A stretch of DNA of 64,000 bases from Streptomyces sp. MNU76 (GCF_020982545.1 NZ_JAJKLK010000003.1:1-64000); one strand, 5' to 3'. Shown: positions 19,555 to 30,248, counted from the first letter of the stretch. Translations and numbers: made by a program. Notes: generated by a model from the sequence alone, not told the origin.

Positions 19555-20266
19555 ACGCCGAGGCGTCGGAGGCGAGGTGCAGCACGGCGTGGGCGATGTC
19601 GTCGGGTTCGCCGACCCGGCTCAGCGGTGACAGCCGGGCCATGCGGGACTCGGTCCGCGCCTGTGCCTCGCTGTCGTGGCGGTCGGTCATGGGTGTGCGG
19701 ATCCAGCCCGGGGCCACGGCGTTGACGCGGATGCCGTGCGGGCCGACCTCGGTCGCCAGGGTCCTCGTCAGCTGGACCACCGCCGCCTTGGTCACGCCGT
19801 AGCAGAGGAGGCCCGGACCGCCGGTGTCGACGGCGCCGGAGGCCATGGTGACGATGCTGCCCCGAGTCCCGTCGGTGATCATTCGGCGGGCCGCTTCCTG
19901 GCAGGCGTGCAGCACTCCCTTGAAGTTGACGCTCCACACCCGCTCCAGGTCCTCGTCGCGGGTCTCCAGTACCGGGCTGCTGTGCATGATCCCGGCGATC
20001 GCCGCCATCACATGGAGACGCTCGCAGGCGGCCACCGCCCGCGCGAGCTGGGCGCGGTCGGTGACGTCGAGGTGGTGGACGTGGGCGGTGCCGCTCCTGG
20101 CCTTGATCAGGGTCGCCGTCTCGTGCAGGCCCTGCGCGTCACGGTCCGCGCAGTGCACCGAGGCGCCCGCCTCGGCGAGCAGTACCGCCGAGGCACGGCC
20201 GATACCGCTGCCGGCGCCGGTGACGAACGCGGTGCGGCCGGTGAGGTCGTACGCCGGGATGGGCAT
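19502..20266 (-). CDS. Short-chain dehydrogenase/reductase (SDR)
   Basis: The 254-residue protein begins MPIPAYDLTGRTAFVTGAGS. It has the classical SDR features: NAD(P)-binding TGAGSGIG (about residue 17), D63-type LDVTDRAQL, the AAIAGIM segment, the catalytic Ser in TMASGAVD and the YGVTK catalytic pair, plus the VAPGWIRTPM motif. An acidic residue after the second strand (HCADRDAQG) favours NAD(H) over NADP(H). It resembles FabG-like 3-oxoacyl reductases, but the substrate cannot be told from sequence. It lies 32 bp downstream of nei2 on the same strand and may be cotranscribed with it. Confidence 0.85.
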   Translation of the reverse strand: MPIPAYDLTGRTAFVTGAGSGIGRASAVLLAEAGASVHCADRDAQGLHETATLIKARSGTAHVHHLDVTDRAQLARAVAACERLHVMAAIAGIMHSSPVLETRDEDLERVWSVNFKGVLHACQEAARRMITDGTRGSIVTMASGAVDTGGPGLLCYGVTKAAVVQLTRTLATEVGPHGIRVNAVAPGWIRTPMTDRHDSEAQARTESRMARLSPLSRVGEPDDIAHAVLHLASDASAFTTGQILRPNGGVAMPW

Positions 20267-20298
20267 GAGGCGACGGTACGAGCGTTTCTGACGGTCCG

Positions 20299-21189
20299 TC
20301 AATCAGTGGTGTCGCCTCGGGCGCTACGGCCTACGGGTACGACCTCGGGTTCGACGTGCGGCCACGGGGCTCGGGCGGGGCGTTCTGGCGGTACCGGGGC
20401 CGGGGCCCCCGACTGGCAGGTGGGGCACCAGTACGTGGGACGTTCCCGGGAGCCGTCGCCCTGGTCGGCCGCGCGGACGGGGGTCTGGCAGCGCAGGCAT
20501 GGGCGGGGGGCCCGGCCGTAGACGAACAGGTCGTGGCGGCGGTGGCCGGTGGTGCTGCGGATCGGGCGGTCGCGGTTGGCTTCGAGGAGCTTCTTGGCGA
20601 CGCCGGGCAACCGGGCGGCGAGCTCCTCCGGGAGGGCGCCGACCGGGAGCCAGGGGGTGACCCGGAGCAGGAAGCAGAGCTCGCTCTTGTAGACGTTGCC
20701 GATGCCGGCGAGATTGCGCTGGTCCAGTAGCGCCTCGCCGAGGGGGCGCGTGGGGTCGTTCAGGAGGTTGGTGAGGGCGCGGTCGGGGTCCCAGTCCGGG
20801 CCGAGCAGGTCGGGGCCGAGGTGGCCCACGACGCGCTGCTCGTCGGCGGTGCGCATCAGCTCCAGCACGGGGAGGCGGTAGCCGACGGCCGTGCGGTCGA
20901 CGGTGCCCAGGATGGCGCGGATCTGGTGCGCCGGGCCGCCGCGCCAGCGCTCGTCGTTGGCGTACACCTTCCAGGAGCCGTCCATCCGCAGATGGGAGTG
21001 GAGGGTCAGGTCCCCTTCGATACGGGTGAGGAGATGTTTGCCCCTGGGGGTGACGTCCAGGACGGTCCGGCCCGTGAGGTCGGCCGTGGCGAACCTCGGG
21101 ACCCGCAGGTCGGAGCGGGACAGGACCTTGCCGGCGAGGGCGGTGTGGAGTCGTCTCGCCGTCTGCCAGACGGTGTCACCTTCGGGCAT
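20299..21189 (-). CDS. nei2: Fpg/Nei-family DNA glycosylase (Nei2-like endonuclease VIII)
   Basis: This 296-residue base-excision repair enzyme starts MPEGDTVW, giving the catalytic Pro2 and Glu3, and has LHSHLRMDGSWKVY and the H2TH region LLDQRNLAGIGNVYKSELCF. A C-terminal zinc finger (CLRCQTPV...YWCPTCQ) follows. MPEGDT rather than MPELPE points to the Nei branch, which removes oxidised pyrimidines. Its place beside lhr is conserved in actinobacteria (nei next to lhr in M. tuberculosis), supporting a joint repair role. The last 40 residues are a Pro/Arg-rich tail. Confidence 0.9.
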   Translation of the reverse strand: MPEGDTVWQTARRLHTALAGKVLSRSDLRVPRFATADLTGRTVLDVTPRGKHLLTRIEGDLTLHSHLRMDGSWKVYANDERWRGGPAHQIRAILGTVDRTAVGYRLPVLELMRTADEQRVVGHLGPDLLGPDWDPDRALTNLLNDPTRPLGEALLDQRNLAGIGNVYKSELCFLLRVTPWLPVGALPEELAARLPGVAKKLLEANRDRPIRSTTGHRRHDLFVYGRAPRPCLRCQTPVRAADQGDGSRERPTYWCPTCQSGAPAPVPPERPARAPWPHVEPEVVPVGRSARGDTTD

Positions 21190-21312
21190 GGGCCAAGGGT
21201 GGCATGTCGGTGGGATCGGGTGCGTGGTGGCGGATGGGATCGGGTGTCTGGTGGGGCATGCCGCCGCGTGTGGCGAGACGGTCCCGCCTCCCTGAGGGCG
21301 GGGTCGTGCGGT

Positions 21313-24300
21313 TCACGCGCGGATGCGCAGGCCGCGGGGGGTCGCGATGAAGCCTGCTCCTTCCAGGAGGGGCCGTGGGGAGGTGAGGGCGGAGGTGCCG
21401 TTCACGCGTTCCACCGTGACCGTGCCCAGGGAGCCCGCGCGGGCCGCCGCGGAGAGGGCCTCGGCGGCCGGGCGCAGCCGGGGGTCGTCGAGCGGTCTGG
21501 CGTCGGGATCGGCGGGCCAGGCCAGGAGGGTCTTGCCGCCGCGCTCCATGTAGAGGGTCAGCTCGCCGTCGACCAGGACGACCAGGGAACCTGCCTTGCG
21601 GCCCGGTTTGTGTCCGGCCTCGGTGGGTGGGTCGGGCCACGGGAGGGCGGCCCCGTAGGCGTTCGCGGGGTCGGCGGCGGCCAGGACGACGGCTCGCGGG
21701 GAAGACGTGGGGCGGGTGCGGTGCGGGGGCGGCCGGTGCGGGCGTACGGGCCGGCTTGGGCGGACGTGTGGTGGCCGTCGGGGATGTCGTCCGGGGCGTA
21801 CGGGGAGTCGAGACCGGGGTCGAGGTCGGGAAGGTCGGCGCCGACGGCGGGGAAGGGGTGCCGGAGGCGTCGGAGAAGGCGTCCCGCGGGTCCTGGGCCC
21901 GGTCCCGGGCTGTGTCGTGGGGTGGGCGTCGTCGGCGAAGGGGTAGGGGTCTGGCTCGGAACGGGCTCGTTGCGTTCGCGGGCGTTGGACACCGCGCGGA
22001 GGCGGTCCACGGCGCCGTCCATCGCGAACTGGGCGGCGCCCAGGCCCTCGACGACGTAGCCGCGACGGGCCTGGCCGCTCTCCTCGAAGACGGAGAGGAC
22101 CCGGTAGACCGCGGAGAAGCCGCCCTCGACGCCCTCGGCACCCACGGCACCCCGGGTCACCACGCCGTGGCGGTCGAGGAGGGTGCGGGCCAATGCGTGG
22201 GCACGGACGGTGGGGTCGGGTTCGTGGGCGGGGAGGAGGGACCACCGGCCGGCGACCGTGGGCGGCCCGTACGGGACTGGGGCGCGCGGCGGCGGTCAGC
22301 GAGCCGTACCGACCGCGGGGGACCGTGCGCTTGGCGCGGTGGGCGGTGGAACCCGCGGTGCGGCCCGAGCCGAGGAGGGAGCGCATGGGGGTGAGGGTGT
22401 CGTTGGTCAGTCGGCCGGACCAGGCCAGGTCCCAGACGGCGTCGGCCAGTTGGGGATCGGTGGCGTCGGGGTGGGTGGTCGCGCGGACCTGGTCGGCGAT
22501 CTGGCGGAAGAAGAGGCCGTAGCCGCCGGAGAGCGCGCTCAGGACCGACTCGTGGAGCGCGGTCAGCTCCAGGGGGTGCGGCGGCGGGAGGAGGAGCGGG
22601 GCCGCGTCCGCCACGTACAGCGAGACCCAGCCGTCCTTGCCGGGGAGGGCTCCGGCCCCGGCCCAGACGACCTCTCCGGACGCGGTGAGTTCGTCGAGCA
22701 TCGCCGGGCTGTAGTTGGCCACCCGGGACGGCAGGACCAGCTTCTCCAGGGCGGAGGCGGGCACGGAGGCGCCCTGGAGCTGTTCGATCGCGCGGACCAG
22801 GCCGTCGACGCCGCGTAGTCCGTGGCCGCCGCCCACGTGCTGCCACTGGGGCAGGAACTGGGCGAGCGCGGCGGGCGGAACCGGCTCCAGCTCATGGCGC
22901 AGGGCCGCCAGCGAGCGGCGCCGCAGCCGGCGCAGCACGGCCGCGTCGCACCACTCCTGGCTGATGCCCATATCAAGAGAGGCGGCGCGAAGCGCCTCGT
23001 TGGAAGGGTGGTGGTGGGCGACGGGCGGGCGGAACTCGCCCTGCACGACACGGCCGTTCGCCGCCAGGCGGTGCAGGGCGCCGTCCGTGACGGCCACGCC
23101 GAGGCCGAAGCGGGCGGCGGCCATGGCCGAGGTGAACGGGCCGTGGGTGCGCGCGAACCGGGCCAGCAGGTCGCCGAGGGGGTCCTTGACCGGCTCGGTG
23201 AAGGCCTCCGGCACACCGACCGGCAGGGCGGTGCCGAGCGCGTCCCGCAGGCGGCCCGCGTCCTCGATCGCCGCCCAGTGGTCGGTGCCGGCGACGCGGA
23301 CCCGGATGGCGCGGCGGGACCCGGCGAGCTCCGGCGCCCACTGCGGTTCGGCGCCGCGCTCGGCCAACTCGGCGTCCGTGAGGGGGCCGAGGAGGCGGAG
23401 CAGGTCCGCGACCCCTTCGGCGTCCTTGACGCGGCGGTCCTCGGTGAGCCACTGGAGCTCCCGCTCCAACTCGGTCAGCACCTCGGCGTCGAGCAGCTCC
23501 CGCAGCTCCGCCTGGCCCAACAGCTCGGCGAGCAGCCGGGAGTCCAGGGACAGAGCGGCCGCGCGGCGCTCGGCCAGCGGGGAGTCGCCCTCGTACAGGA
23601 ACTGGGCGACGTAGCCGAAGAGGAGGGAGCGGGCGAAGGGGGAGGGCTCCGGGGTGGTGACCTCGACGAGGCGGACCCTGCGGGACTCGATGTCGCCCAT
23701 CAGCTCGGTCAGTCCGGGGACGTCGAAGACGTCCTGGAGGCATTCGCGGACCGCCTCCAGGACGATCGGGAACGAACCGAACTCGCTGGCCACCTGCAGC
23801 AGCTGGGCCGCGCGCTGGCGCTGCTGCCACAACGGCGTGCGCTTGCCGGGGTTGCGGCGGGGCAGCAGGAGAGCACGGGCGGCGCACTCGCGGAAGCGGG
23901 AGGCGAACAGGGCCGAGCCGCCCACCTGGTCGGTGACGATCTGGTCGACCTCGCCCTTGTCGAAGGCGACGTCCGCGGCGCCGAGCGGGGCCTGCTCGGC
24001 GTCGGCCGCCGTGTTCAAGGGTGTGCCCGCCTTCATGGGCTCCATGTCGAGCAGGTCCAGGCCCATCAGGTCGGCGTCGGGCAGACGCAGCACGATGCCG
24101 TCGTCGGCGTGCATGACCTGGGCGTCCATGCCGTACCGCTCGGAGAGCTTGGCGCCGAGGGCGAGGGCCCAGGGGGCGTGGACCTGGGCGCCGAAGGGCG
24201 AGTGGACGACGACCCGCCAGTCGCCCAGCTCGTCGCGGAAGCGTTCGACGACGATGGTGCGGTCGTCCGGCACATGGCCGCAGGCCTCGCGCTGCTCGGC

Positions 24301-26277
24301 CAGGTAGGAGAGCACGTTGTCCGCGGCCCAGGCGTCCAACCCCGCGGTCAGCAGACGCAGCCGGGCGTCCTCCTCGGACAGGGAGCCCACCTCGCGCAGG
24401 AACGCGCCGACGGCGCGGCCCAGTTCGAGCGGGCGGCCGAGCTGGTCGCCCTTCCAGAACGGCAGCCGGCCCGGGACACCTGGGGCGGGGGAGACCAGTA
24501 CCCGGTCCCGCGTGATGTCCTCGATGCGCCAGGAGCTGGTGCCGAGGGTGAACACGTCCCCGACCCGGGACTCGTACACCATCTCCTCGTCCAGCTCCCC
24601 GACCCGGCCGCCGCCCTTCTTGGGGTCGGAGCCCGCGAGGAAGACTCCGAACAGGCCCCGGTCCGGGATCGTGCCCCCAGAGGTGACGGCGAGCCGCTGG
24701 GCTCCCGGGCGGCCCGTGATCGTGCCGGCGACCCGGTCCCACACCACGCGCGGGCGCAACTCGGCGAAGGCGTCGGACGGGTAGCGGCCCGCGAGCATGT
24801 CGAGGACGGCGGTGAACGCGGACTCGGGCAGCGACGCGAAGGGGGCCGCGCGGCGGACGGTGGCGAGGAGGTCGTCGAACTGCCAGGTGTCCATCGAGGT
24901 CATGGCGACGACCTGCTGCGCCAGGACGTCCAGGGGGTTGCCCGGGATCCTCATGGACTCGATGGAGCCGCTGCGCATCCGCTCGGTGACCACGGCCGAC
25001 TGGACCAGATCGCCCCGGTACTTGGGGAAGACCACACCCGTGGACACCGCGCCCACCTGGTGTCCCGCGCGGCCCACGCGCTGCAGGCCCGAGGCGACCG
25101 ACGGGGGCGACTCCACCTGGACGACGAGATCCACCGCGCCCATGTCGATGCCCAGTTCGAGGCTGGAGGTGGCGACCACGGCCGGCAGCCGGCCCGCCTT
25201 CAGATCCTCCTCGACCAAGGCGCGCTGCTCCTTGGAGACCGAGCCGTGGTGGGCGCGGGCGAGGACCGGGGGCGCTCCCTGAGCCGCGCCCGAGCCGCCC
25301 ATCAGCTCCGCCGGGGCGTGATGCTCGTCCAGCGGTTCGCCGGTGGCACGCTCGTACGCGATCTCGTTGAGCCGGTTGCACAGCCGCTCCGCGAGGCGGC
25401 GGGAGTTGGCGAAGACGATCGTGGAGCGGTGGGCCTGGACGAGGTCGGCGATCCGCTCCTCCACGTGCGGCCAGATCGACGGCCGCTCCGCGCCCTCGTT
25501 GGCATCCGCGACCGGTGAGCCGCCCAGCTCGCCCAGGTCCTCCACCGGCACGACCACCGACAGGTCGAACTCCTTGCCGGACGGCGGCTGGACGATCTCC
25601 ACCCTGCGGCGCGGCGAGAGATAGCGCGCGACCTCGTCGACGGGACGCACGGTGGCCGACAGCCCGATGCGACGGGCCGGCCGGGGCAACAGCTCGTCGA
25701 GCCGCTCCAGGGACAGGGCCAGGTGGGCGCCGCGTTTGGTGCCCGCCACCGCGTGCACCTCGTCCAGGATCACGGTCTCCACGCCCGTGAGGGCGTCGCG
25801 CGTGGCTGACGTCAGCATCAGGAACAGCGACTCGGGGGTGGTGATCAGGATGTCCGGCGGACGGGTCGCCAGGGCCCGCCGCTCGGCGGCCGGTGTGTCC
25901 CCGGAGCGGATGCCGACCTTCACCTCGGGCTCGGGCAGCCCCAGGCGCACCGACTCCTGACGGATGCCGGTCAGCGGACTGCGCAGGTTCCGCTCGACGT
26001 CCACCGCGAGGGCCTTCAGCGGTGACACGTACAGCACCCGGCAGCGCTTTCGCGGGTCGGCCGGGGGCGGGCTGGACGTCAGCTGGTCCAGTGCGGCCAG
26101 GAACGCGGCCAGCGTCTTGCCGGAGCCGGTCGGGGCGACCACCAGCACGTCCGAGCCCTCGCCGATCGCCCGCCACGCTCCCGCCTGGGCCGCGGTGGGC
26201 GCGGAGAAGGCCCCCGTGAACCAGCCGCGGGTCGCGGGGGAGAAGCCGTCGAGGGCTCGATCTGCGGAGCTGACCAT
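21313..26277 (-). pseudogene. lhr: Lhr-type ATP-dependent DNA helicase with frameshifts in the C-terminal third
   Basis: Lhr is a large 3'-5' helicase of DNA repair. ATG 26277 opens MVSSADRALDGFSPATRGWF, followed by Walker A VVAPTGSGKTLAAF, the Walker B/DEVH box ILDEVHAVAGTKRGAHL, SATVRP, the helicase C domain (STIVFANSRR, ATSSLELGIDMG, QRVGRAGHQVG) and the winged-helix/WYL-like core. The frame stays open to 21313, but conserved Lhr sequence changes frame. After GRYGSLTAAARP (about 22280) it continues in another frame (TLLDRHGVVTRGAVGAEGVE, YVVEGLGAAQFAMDGAVDRL), then switches several times through the linker (about 21965, 21900, 21850) and returns near 21710 (AVVLAAADPANAYGAALPWP). If translated as one frame, about 190 internal residues are Arg/Pro nonsense. 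Real decay or assembly indels; reads would decide. Confidence 0.85.
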
Positions 26278-26529
26278 GCCCCCATCCTGCACCCGACCAC
26301 CGACAACGGCTCGGACCTGGGCAAATGGTTCGGGGCGGGCAGCGTGAGGGGCCGGGGGCGCGGGGCCCGCGGTCGGGGATGGGGCCGAGGGGAGGATGCG
26401 GTGGGGTGCGGCTGGAGCGGGTCGGGCCGTGGCCGGTGGGGACGGGTCCCGGCCAGGACCGGGCCGCGCGGGGCCGGGTCGGCCGGGACCCGTGGGGTTC
26501 GTCGTTCGGACCGGTCGCAGAATGGAGGT

Positions 26530-26624
26530 ATGGCAGGTCGGGTGGAACGGGCGAGGCACTGGCGGTACGCGGGACTGCCCGGGGTCGACCTGCTGCGGGC
26601 GACCTACGTCGAGATGCGGTGCGG
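26530..26624 (+). pseudogene. Start of an AraC-type regulator, truncated by deletion
   Basis: ATG 26530 (with GGAGGT just upstream) opens MAGRVERARHWRYAGLPGVD followed by LLRATYVEMR. This resembles the first 30 residues of Streptomyces AraC-family regulators whose cupin domain begins with such a line just before an H.H.E motif, and such regulators often precede azlCD. After residue 30 the resemblance stops and the DNA continues as azlC in a different frame. The identification rests on a short fragment and on context. Confidence 0.5.
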
Positions 26625-27125
26625 CCGTTCGCGGCCCAGTGGGTCATCGACGAGACCACGGCCGTCGCCCTTGCCCAGCCCACGCGCCGGGTCGGCCGTA
26701 TCGGCTTCACCGTCACCGGTCTCACCCTGTACGTGCTGTGGAACCTCAGCACGCTGCTCGGCGCGCTCGGCGCCGAGGCCATCGGCGACACCGGTGCCCG
26801 GGGGCTAGACGCGGCGGGACCCGCCGTCTTCCTGGCCCTCCTCGCGCCGATGCTGAAGACCGCCGGGGAGCGCGCCGTCGCGGGCATCGCCGTCGTCCTG
26901 GGGCTTGGCCTGCTGCCCGTCCTGCCGGCCGGAGTCCCGGTCCTGGTCGCCGCGACGGCAGCCCCGGTCGTGCTCTGGGCGGAGGGGCGCCGGCGCGGGG
27001 CCGCCGGTGCGCGGGCGGCCCGCCGGAAGGGAGGCGGTCGGCCGGAGGACGGGCAGGACGACGGCGGGCCCGACCCGCAGGGCGAGGACGGCCTGCGCGG
27101 CGACAGGCAGGGGGACGCCCGGTGA
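26616..27125 (+). pseudogene. azlC: Truncated azlC (branched-chain amino acid exporter, large subunit), 5' half deleted
   Basis: From AVRPFAAQWVIDETTAVALA onward the frame is clearly AzlC: RIGFTVTGLTLYVLWNLSTL, AAGPAVFLALLAPML and several membrane helices, ending with a charged tail. The first 80-90 residues of the family (about two to three helices) are absent. Upstream DNA in this frame is not AzlC-like and has no credible start. The junction falls in GCGGTGCGGCC, which also continues the truncated regulator, suggesting deletion between short similar sequences. The remaining azlC overlaps azlD (GTGA). The exporter should be non-functional. Confidence 0.8.
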
Positions 27126-27430
27126 ACGTCTGGCTCGCGGTCGTCGCCACCGCCGTCGGCTGCTACGCGGTCAAACTGATCGGCCTGATGGAGCCCGAGG
27201 GCGATCTGGAACGCCCCTCCGCGCGCCGCCTCGCCGCCCTGCTGCCCGTGGCCCTTCTCGCCGCACTCACGGCCCAGCAGACCTTCGCTGTCGGCCACGA
27301 CCTGGTGGTGGACGCGAGGACCGCGGGGCTCGCCGCGGCCGCCCTGGCGCTCCTCTGGCGCGCGCCTTTCCTGATCGTCGTGGGCGCAGCCGTGCTCGTG
27401 ACGGAGGGGGTGCGGGCGATCACGGGCTGA
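27122..27430 (+). CDS. azlD: AzlD-family branched-chain amino acid transport protein (small subunit)
   Basis: The 102-residue protein (GTG start, VNVWLAVVATAVGCYAVKLI) has four hydrophobic segments and the family pattern LLPVALLAALTAQQTF...DARTAGLAAAALALLWRAPFL. AzlD works with AzlC to export branched-chain amino acids and analogues. Its start overlaps the azlC stop as GTGA, so it was translated by coupling. With azlC truncated, it is probably an orphan subunit. The reading frame itself is intact. Confidence 0.82.
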   Translation: MNVWLAVVATAVGCYAVKLIGLMEPEGDLERPSARRLAALLPVALLAALTAQQTFAVGHDLVVDARTAGLAAAALALLWRAPFLIVVGAAVLVTEGVRAITG

Positions 27431-27490
27431 CGCCCGCCACGACTGCCGTACGACCGCATGACGCACCGGGCGGCCCTGCGGCAGCGGGCC

Positions 27491-28435
27491 TCAGCCGATC
27501 GGACGTCCGTACGCCCGCAGCGTACGCAGTGCCTCGATCGTCACGATCGGGCGGCTCTCCATGGCCGTGCTCGGTGCCCACTGGCGCCAGCGGATCGGCC
27601 AGCCGCCGTCGTCCGTCTGCTCGCTCGCCAGGAAGTCGAGGGAACGGGACATCTCCTCGTCGGTGAACCACGCGCGCGCGAGGGACTCCGGGGTGGGCGC
27701 GAAGTCGTGCGGGTAGTGGTGCTCGCCCGGTGCGTAACCGGCCGACACCGGGAAGTCGCCAGGCCGCTCCGGATCCAGCGCGGCGAGCCGGTGTTCGCGG
27801 ACCAGCCGGCCGAGCCGGTCGGCGGCGGCCCGCGCGCGCGGGCGGTCCGGCACCGATTCCAGGAACGCCACCGCGGCGTGCACCTCGTAGGGGTGCGACT
27901 TCTCCAGGGACTCGACCGCCTGCCAGCAGAAGTCGGTGGCCCGGAACAACCACGCGTGCCACACCTGGTTACGGTGCAGCAGGCCGACCACGGGCCCGGT
28001 GGCCAGCAGATCACTGGGCGGGTCGTCGACGATCGGCACGAACGGGGCCGCCGGATAGCCGCGCTGGCTGGGGTGCACCGCGGAGAGCGCGCCGTCCGGC
28101 GTCGACACCGACGTCAGATAGCGGCACACGCGCTCCACCCGCTGTCCGCCGCAGCGCCCGATCGAGTCCAGGACGCGCAGCGCGTGCCCGGTGTGCAGCG
28201 GCTGGCTCACGGGGCCGCGCAGATCGGGTTCGAGCGCGTGCCCGTAGCCCTCGTCGGCGTTGCGGTAGGCGGCCAGCGCGGTCTCCACCGCGTCGGCGCT
28301 CCCCTCCAGGAAGTGGTAGGCGAAGCGGCGCTGCTCCAGCACGCGCGCGGTCAGCCAGATGAACTGCTCGGCGCGAGCCAGCGGGGTGTGCGCCGGGGAC
28401 GACGAGGGGAGTGGGGATGCTCCGGTTTCGGCCAT
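27491..28435 (-). CDS. Uncharacterised protein with terpenoid-cyclase-like toroid repeats
   Basis: A 314-residue protein starting MAETGASPLPSSSP at ATG 28435. It is rich in helical repeats and contains a QW-like motif (DGGWPIRW, near residue 285) and RVLDSIGRCGG, resembling the alpha/alpha toroid of prenyltransferases and squalene-hopene cyclases, but it lacks an obvious DXDD catalytic motif and is half the length of a cyclase. Streptomyces genomes keep this gene between lhr and recA. It may bind a lipid or protein rather than catalyse cyclisation. Function not known. Confidence 0.7.
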   Translation of the reverse strand: MAETGASPLPSSSPAHTPLARAEQFIWLTARVLEQRRFAYHFLEGSADAVETALAAYRNADEGYGHALEPDLRGPVSQPLHTGHALRVLDSIGRCGGQRVERVCRYLTSVSTPDGALSAVHPSQRGYPAAPFVPIVDDPPSDLLATGPVVGLLHRNQVWHAWLFRATDFCWQAVESLEKSHPYEVHAAVAFLESVPDRPRARAAADRLGRLVREHRLAALDPERPGDFPVSAGYAPGEHHYPHDFAPTPESLARAWFTDEEMSRSLDFLASEQTDDGGWPIRWRQWAPSTAMESRPIVTIEALRTLRAYGRPIG

Positions 28436-28514
28436 GGTTCCGACCGTAGGGCGGAAAGCGGTATCGGAAAGCCGTCCCGGGCAGGCCCACCCCCTGGGGC
28501 GGGATACTGGAGTC

Positions 28515-28709
28515 ATGCGGTTGACGGTCTTCTGGCAGCGGATGGCGGAGCACTTCGGTGCGGGGTACGCCGACACCTTCGCGCGCGATCATGTGATGTC
28601 CGACCTCGGCGGACGCACGGTCCACGAGGCGCTGGACGCGGGCTGGGAGGCCAAGGAGGTGTGGCGCGTGGTGTGCGCGACCATGGGCGTTCCCGCCGAA
28701 AATCGCTGA
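28515..28709 (+). CDS. DUF3046 family small protein
   Basis: This 64-residue protein begins MRLTVFWQRMAEHFGAGYAD and ends WRVVCATMGVPAENR, which is the whole DUF3046 family, restricted to actinobacteria and found next to recA. Function is not known. GATACT lies 6 nt before the ATG at 28515 and there is no ribosome binding site, so the mRNA is probably leaderless. It is divergent from the toroid-like gene, with only 79 bp between their starts. Confidence 0.85.
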   Translation: MRLTVFWQRMAEHFGAGYADTFARDHVMSDLGGRTVHEALDAGWEAKEVWRVVCATMGVPAENR

Positions 28710-28803
28710 AAAGCCCGGGACTTCACCACACGGACGTCGGTCGTTGCGCCGGAGGATCAGAGGGCGGCGACTGATTGTCGGTGGCGTGGGCGAAACTTGG
28801 TGC

Positions 28804-30156
28804 GTGGCTCCCACAGACGAGACCGCGAGGTCCCAGCAGCAGGCCCCCACGTCCGGTACGACACCTCCCGTCGGCACGCCGGCCGACCCGGGTCCCGGTG
28901 CCGTGCCCAGCGGCCGTATGCCGCGCTGGCTGCCGCGCGCGATGGTGCTCGCGCTCTCCCTCGTAGCCGTCTTCCAACTGGGCAGTTGGGCGTTCCACCA
29001 GCTGATCGGACTGCTGGTCAACATCCTCATCGCGTTCTTCCTGGCGCTCGCGATCGAGCCCGCCGTGAGCTGGATGGCCTCGAAGGGGCTGCGCAGGGGC
29101 TTCGCCACCTTCCTGGTCTTCGTGATCACCCTGATCGGGGCCGCGGGGTTCGTCACCCTGCTCGGCTCGATGCTCGCCGGCCAGATCATCAAGATGGTCG
29201 AGGACTTCCCGGCCTACCTCGACTCCGTCATCAGCTGGATCAACACCACCTTCCACACCGAGCTCAAGCGGGTCGACATCCAGGAGGGGCTGCTGCGCTC
29301 CGACTGGCTCCAGAAGTACGTGCAGAACAGCGCGACGGGCGTCCTCGACGTCTCCGCGCAGGTCCTGGGCGGTCTCTTCCAACTGCTGACGATCGCGCTG
29401 TTCTCGTTCTACTTCGCCGCCGACGGACCACGGCTGCGGCGTGCGCTGTGCTCCGTGCTGCCGCCCGCGAAGCAGGCCGAGGTGCTGCGCGCGTGGGAGA
29501 TAGCCGTGGACAAGACCGGCGGCTATCTCTACTCGCGCGGGTTGATGGCGCTGATATCCGGCGCGGCGCACTACGTCCTGCTGGAGTACCTCGACGTGCC
29601 CTACGCACCCGCGCTAGCGGTCTGGGTCGGCCTGGTCTCGCAGTTCATCCCGACCATCGGCACCTATCTCGCGGGTGCGCTGCCGATGCTGATCGCCTTC
29701 ACGGTCAACCCGTGGTACGCGCTGTGGGTCCTCGTCTTCGTGGTCCTGTACCAGCAGTTCGAGAACTATGTGCTGCAGCCCAAGCTGACCGCCAAGACCG
29801 TGGACATCCACCCGGCCGTCGCCTTCGGGTCGGTCATCGCGGGCACCGCCCTCCTCGGGGCGGTCGGCGCGCTCATCGCCATTCCCGCCATCGCCACCCT
29901 GCAGGCCTTCCTCGGGGCGTACGTGAAGCGGTACGACGTCACGGACGACCCCCGGGTGCACGGGCACCGCAGACCCGGCTCCCGCAACCTCCTGAGGCGG
30001 CTGCGCAGACTGCTGGAGGAGAAGGTGGACCGGCGGCACCCGACGAACCGCCCGCCGGACGACCCCGAGGCCCAGGCCGGGCCCGAGCCCGACGCCGGGT
30101 CCGAGGGCGACGCCGGGGCCAAGAGCGGCGCCCGGCCGGAACGCGGCGCTCCGTAG
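28804..30156 (+). CDS. AI-2E family transporter (PF01594)
   Basis: A membrane protein of about 450 residues with seven to eight helices: an N-terminal pair ([36 protein letters not shown]), a mid-protein extracytoplasmic stretch, and the family's C-terminal core ([56 protein letters not shown]). Members include AI-2 exporters and Na+/H+ antiporters; the substrate here is unknown. The last 80 residues are a charged Arg/Pro/Glu tail. I take GTG 28804 because GAAACT lies 6 nt before it; earlier in-frame starts exist. It precedes recA by 281 bp. Confidence 0.85.
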   Translation: MAPTDETARSQQQAPTSGTTPPVGTPADPGPGAVPSGRMPRWLPRAMVLALSLVAVFQLGSWAFHQLIGLLVNILIAFFLALAIEPAVSWMASKGLRRGFATFLVFVITLIGAAGFVTLLGSMLAGQIIKMVEDFPAYLDSVISWINTTFHTELKRVDIQEGLLRSDWLQKYVQNSATGVLDVSAQVLGGLFQLLTIALFSFYFAADGPRLRRALCSVLPPAKQAEVLRAWEIAVDKTGGYLYSRGLMALISGAAHYVLLEYLDVPYAPALAVWVGLVSQFIPTIGTYLAGALPMLIAFTVNPWYALWVLVFVVLYQQFENYVLQPKLTAKTVDIHPAVAFGSVIAGTALLGAVGALIAIPAIATLQAFLGAYVKRYDVTDDPRVHGHRRPGSRNLLRRLRRLLEEKVDRRHPTNRPPDDPEAQAGPEPDAGSEGDAGAKSGARPERGAP

Positions 30157-30248
30157 GGCGCGGCCTCCGGGCGTCGCGGCCGCACGGGAAGGCCCGTCGA
30201 AGAGGTCCGAGGTTCTGTGGAAGTCCTCCGGACGGCCCGTGGTGTCGC

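Noticed and set aside
22822..25518. An 898-codon plus-strand frame opposite lhr
   Set aside because: Antisense of conserved helicase motifs with no motifs of its own.
26325..27125. Full-length 266-residue protein from the frame containing AzlC sequence
   Set aside because: The first 97 codons are low-complexity GC-rich readthrough without AzlC helices or a ribosome binding site; only the part from 26616 is AzlC.
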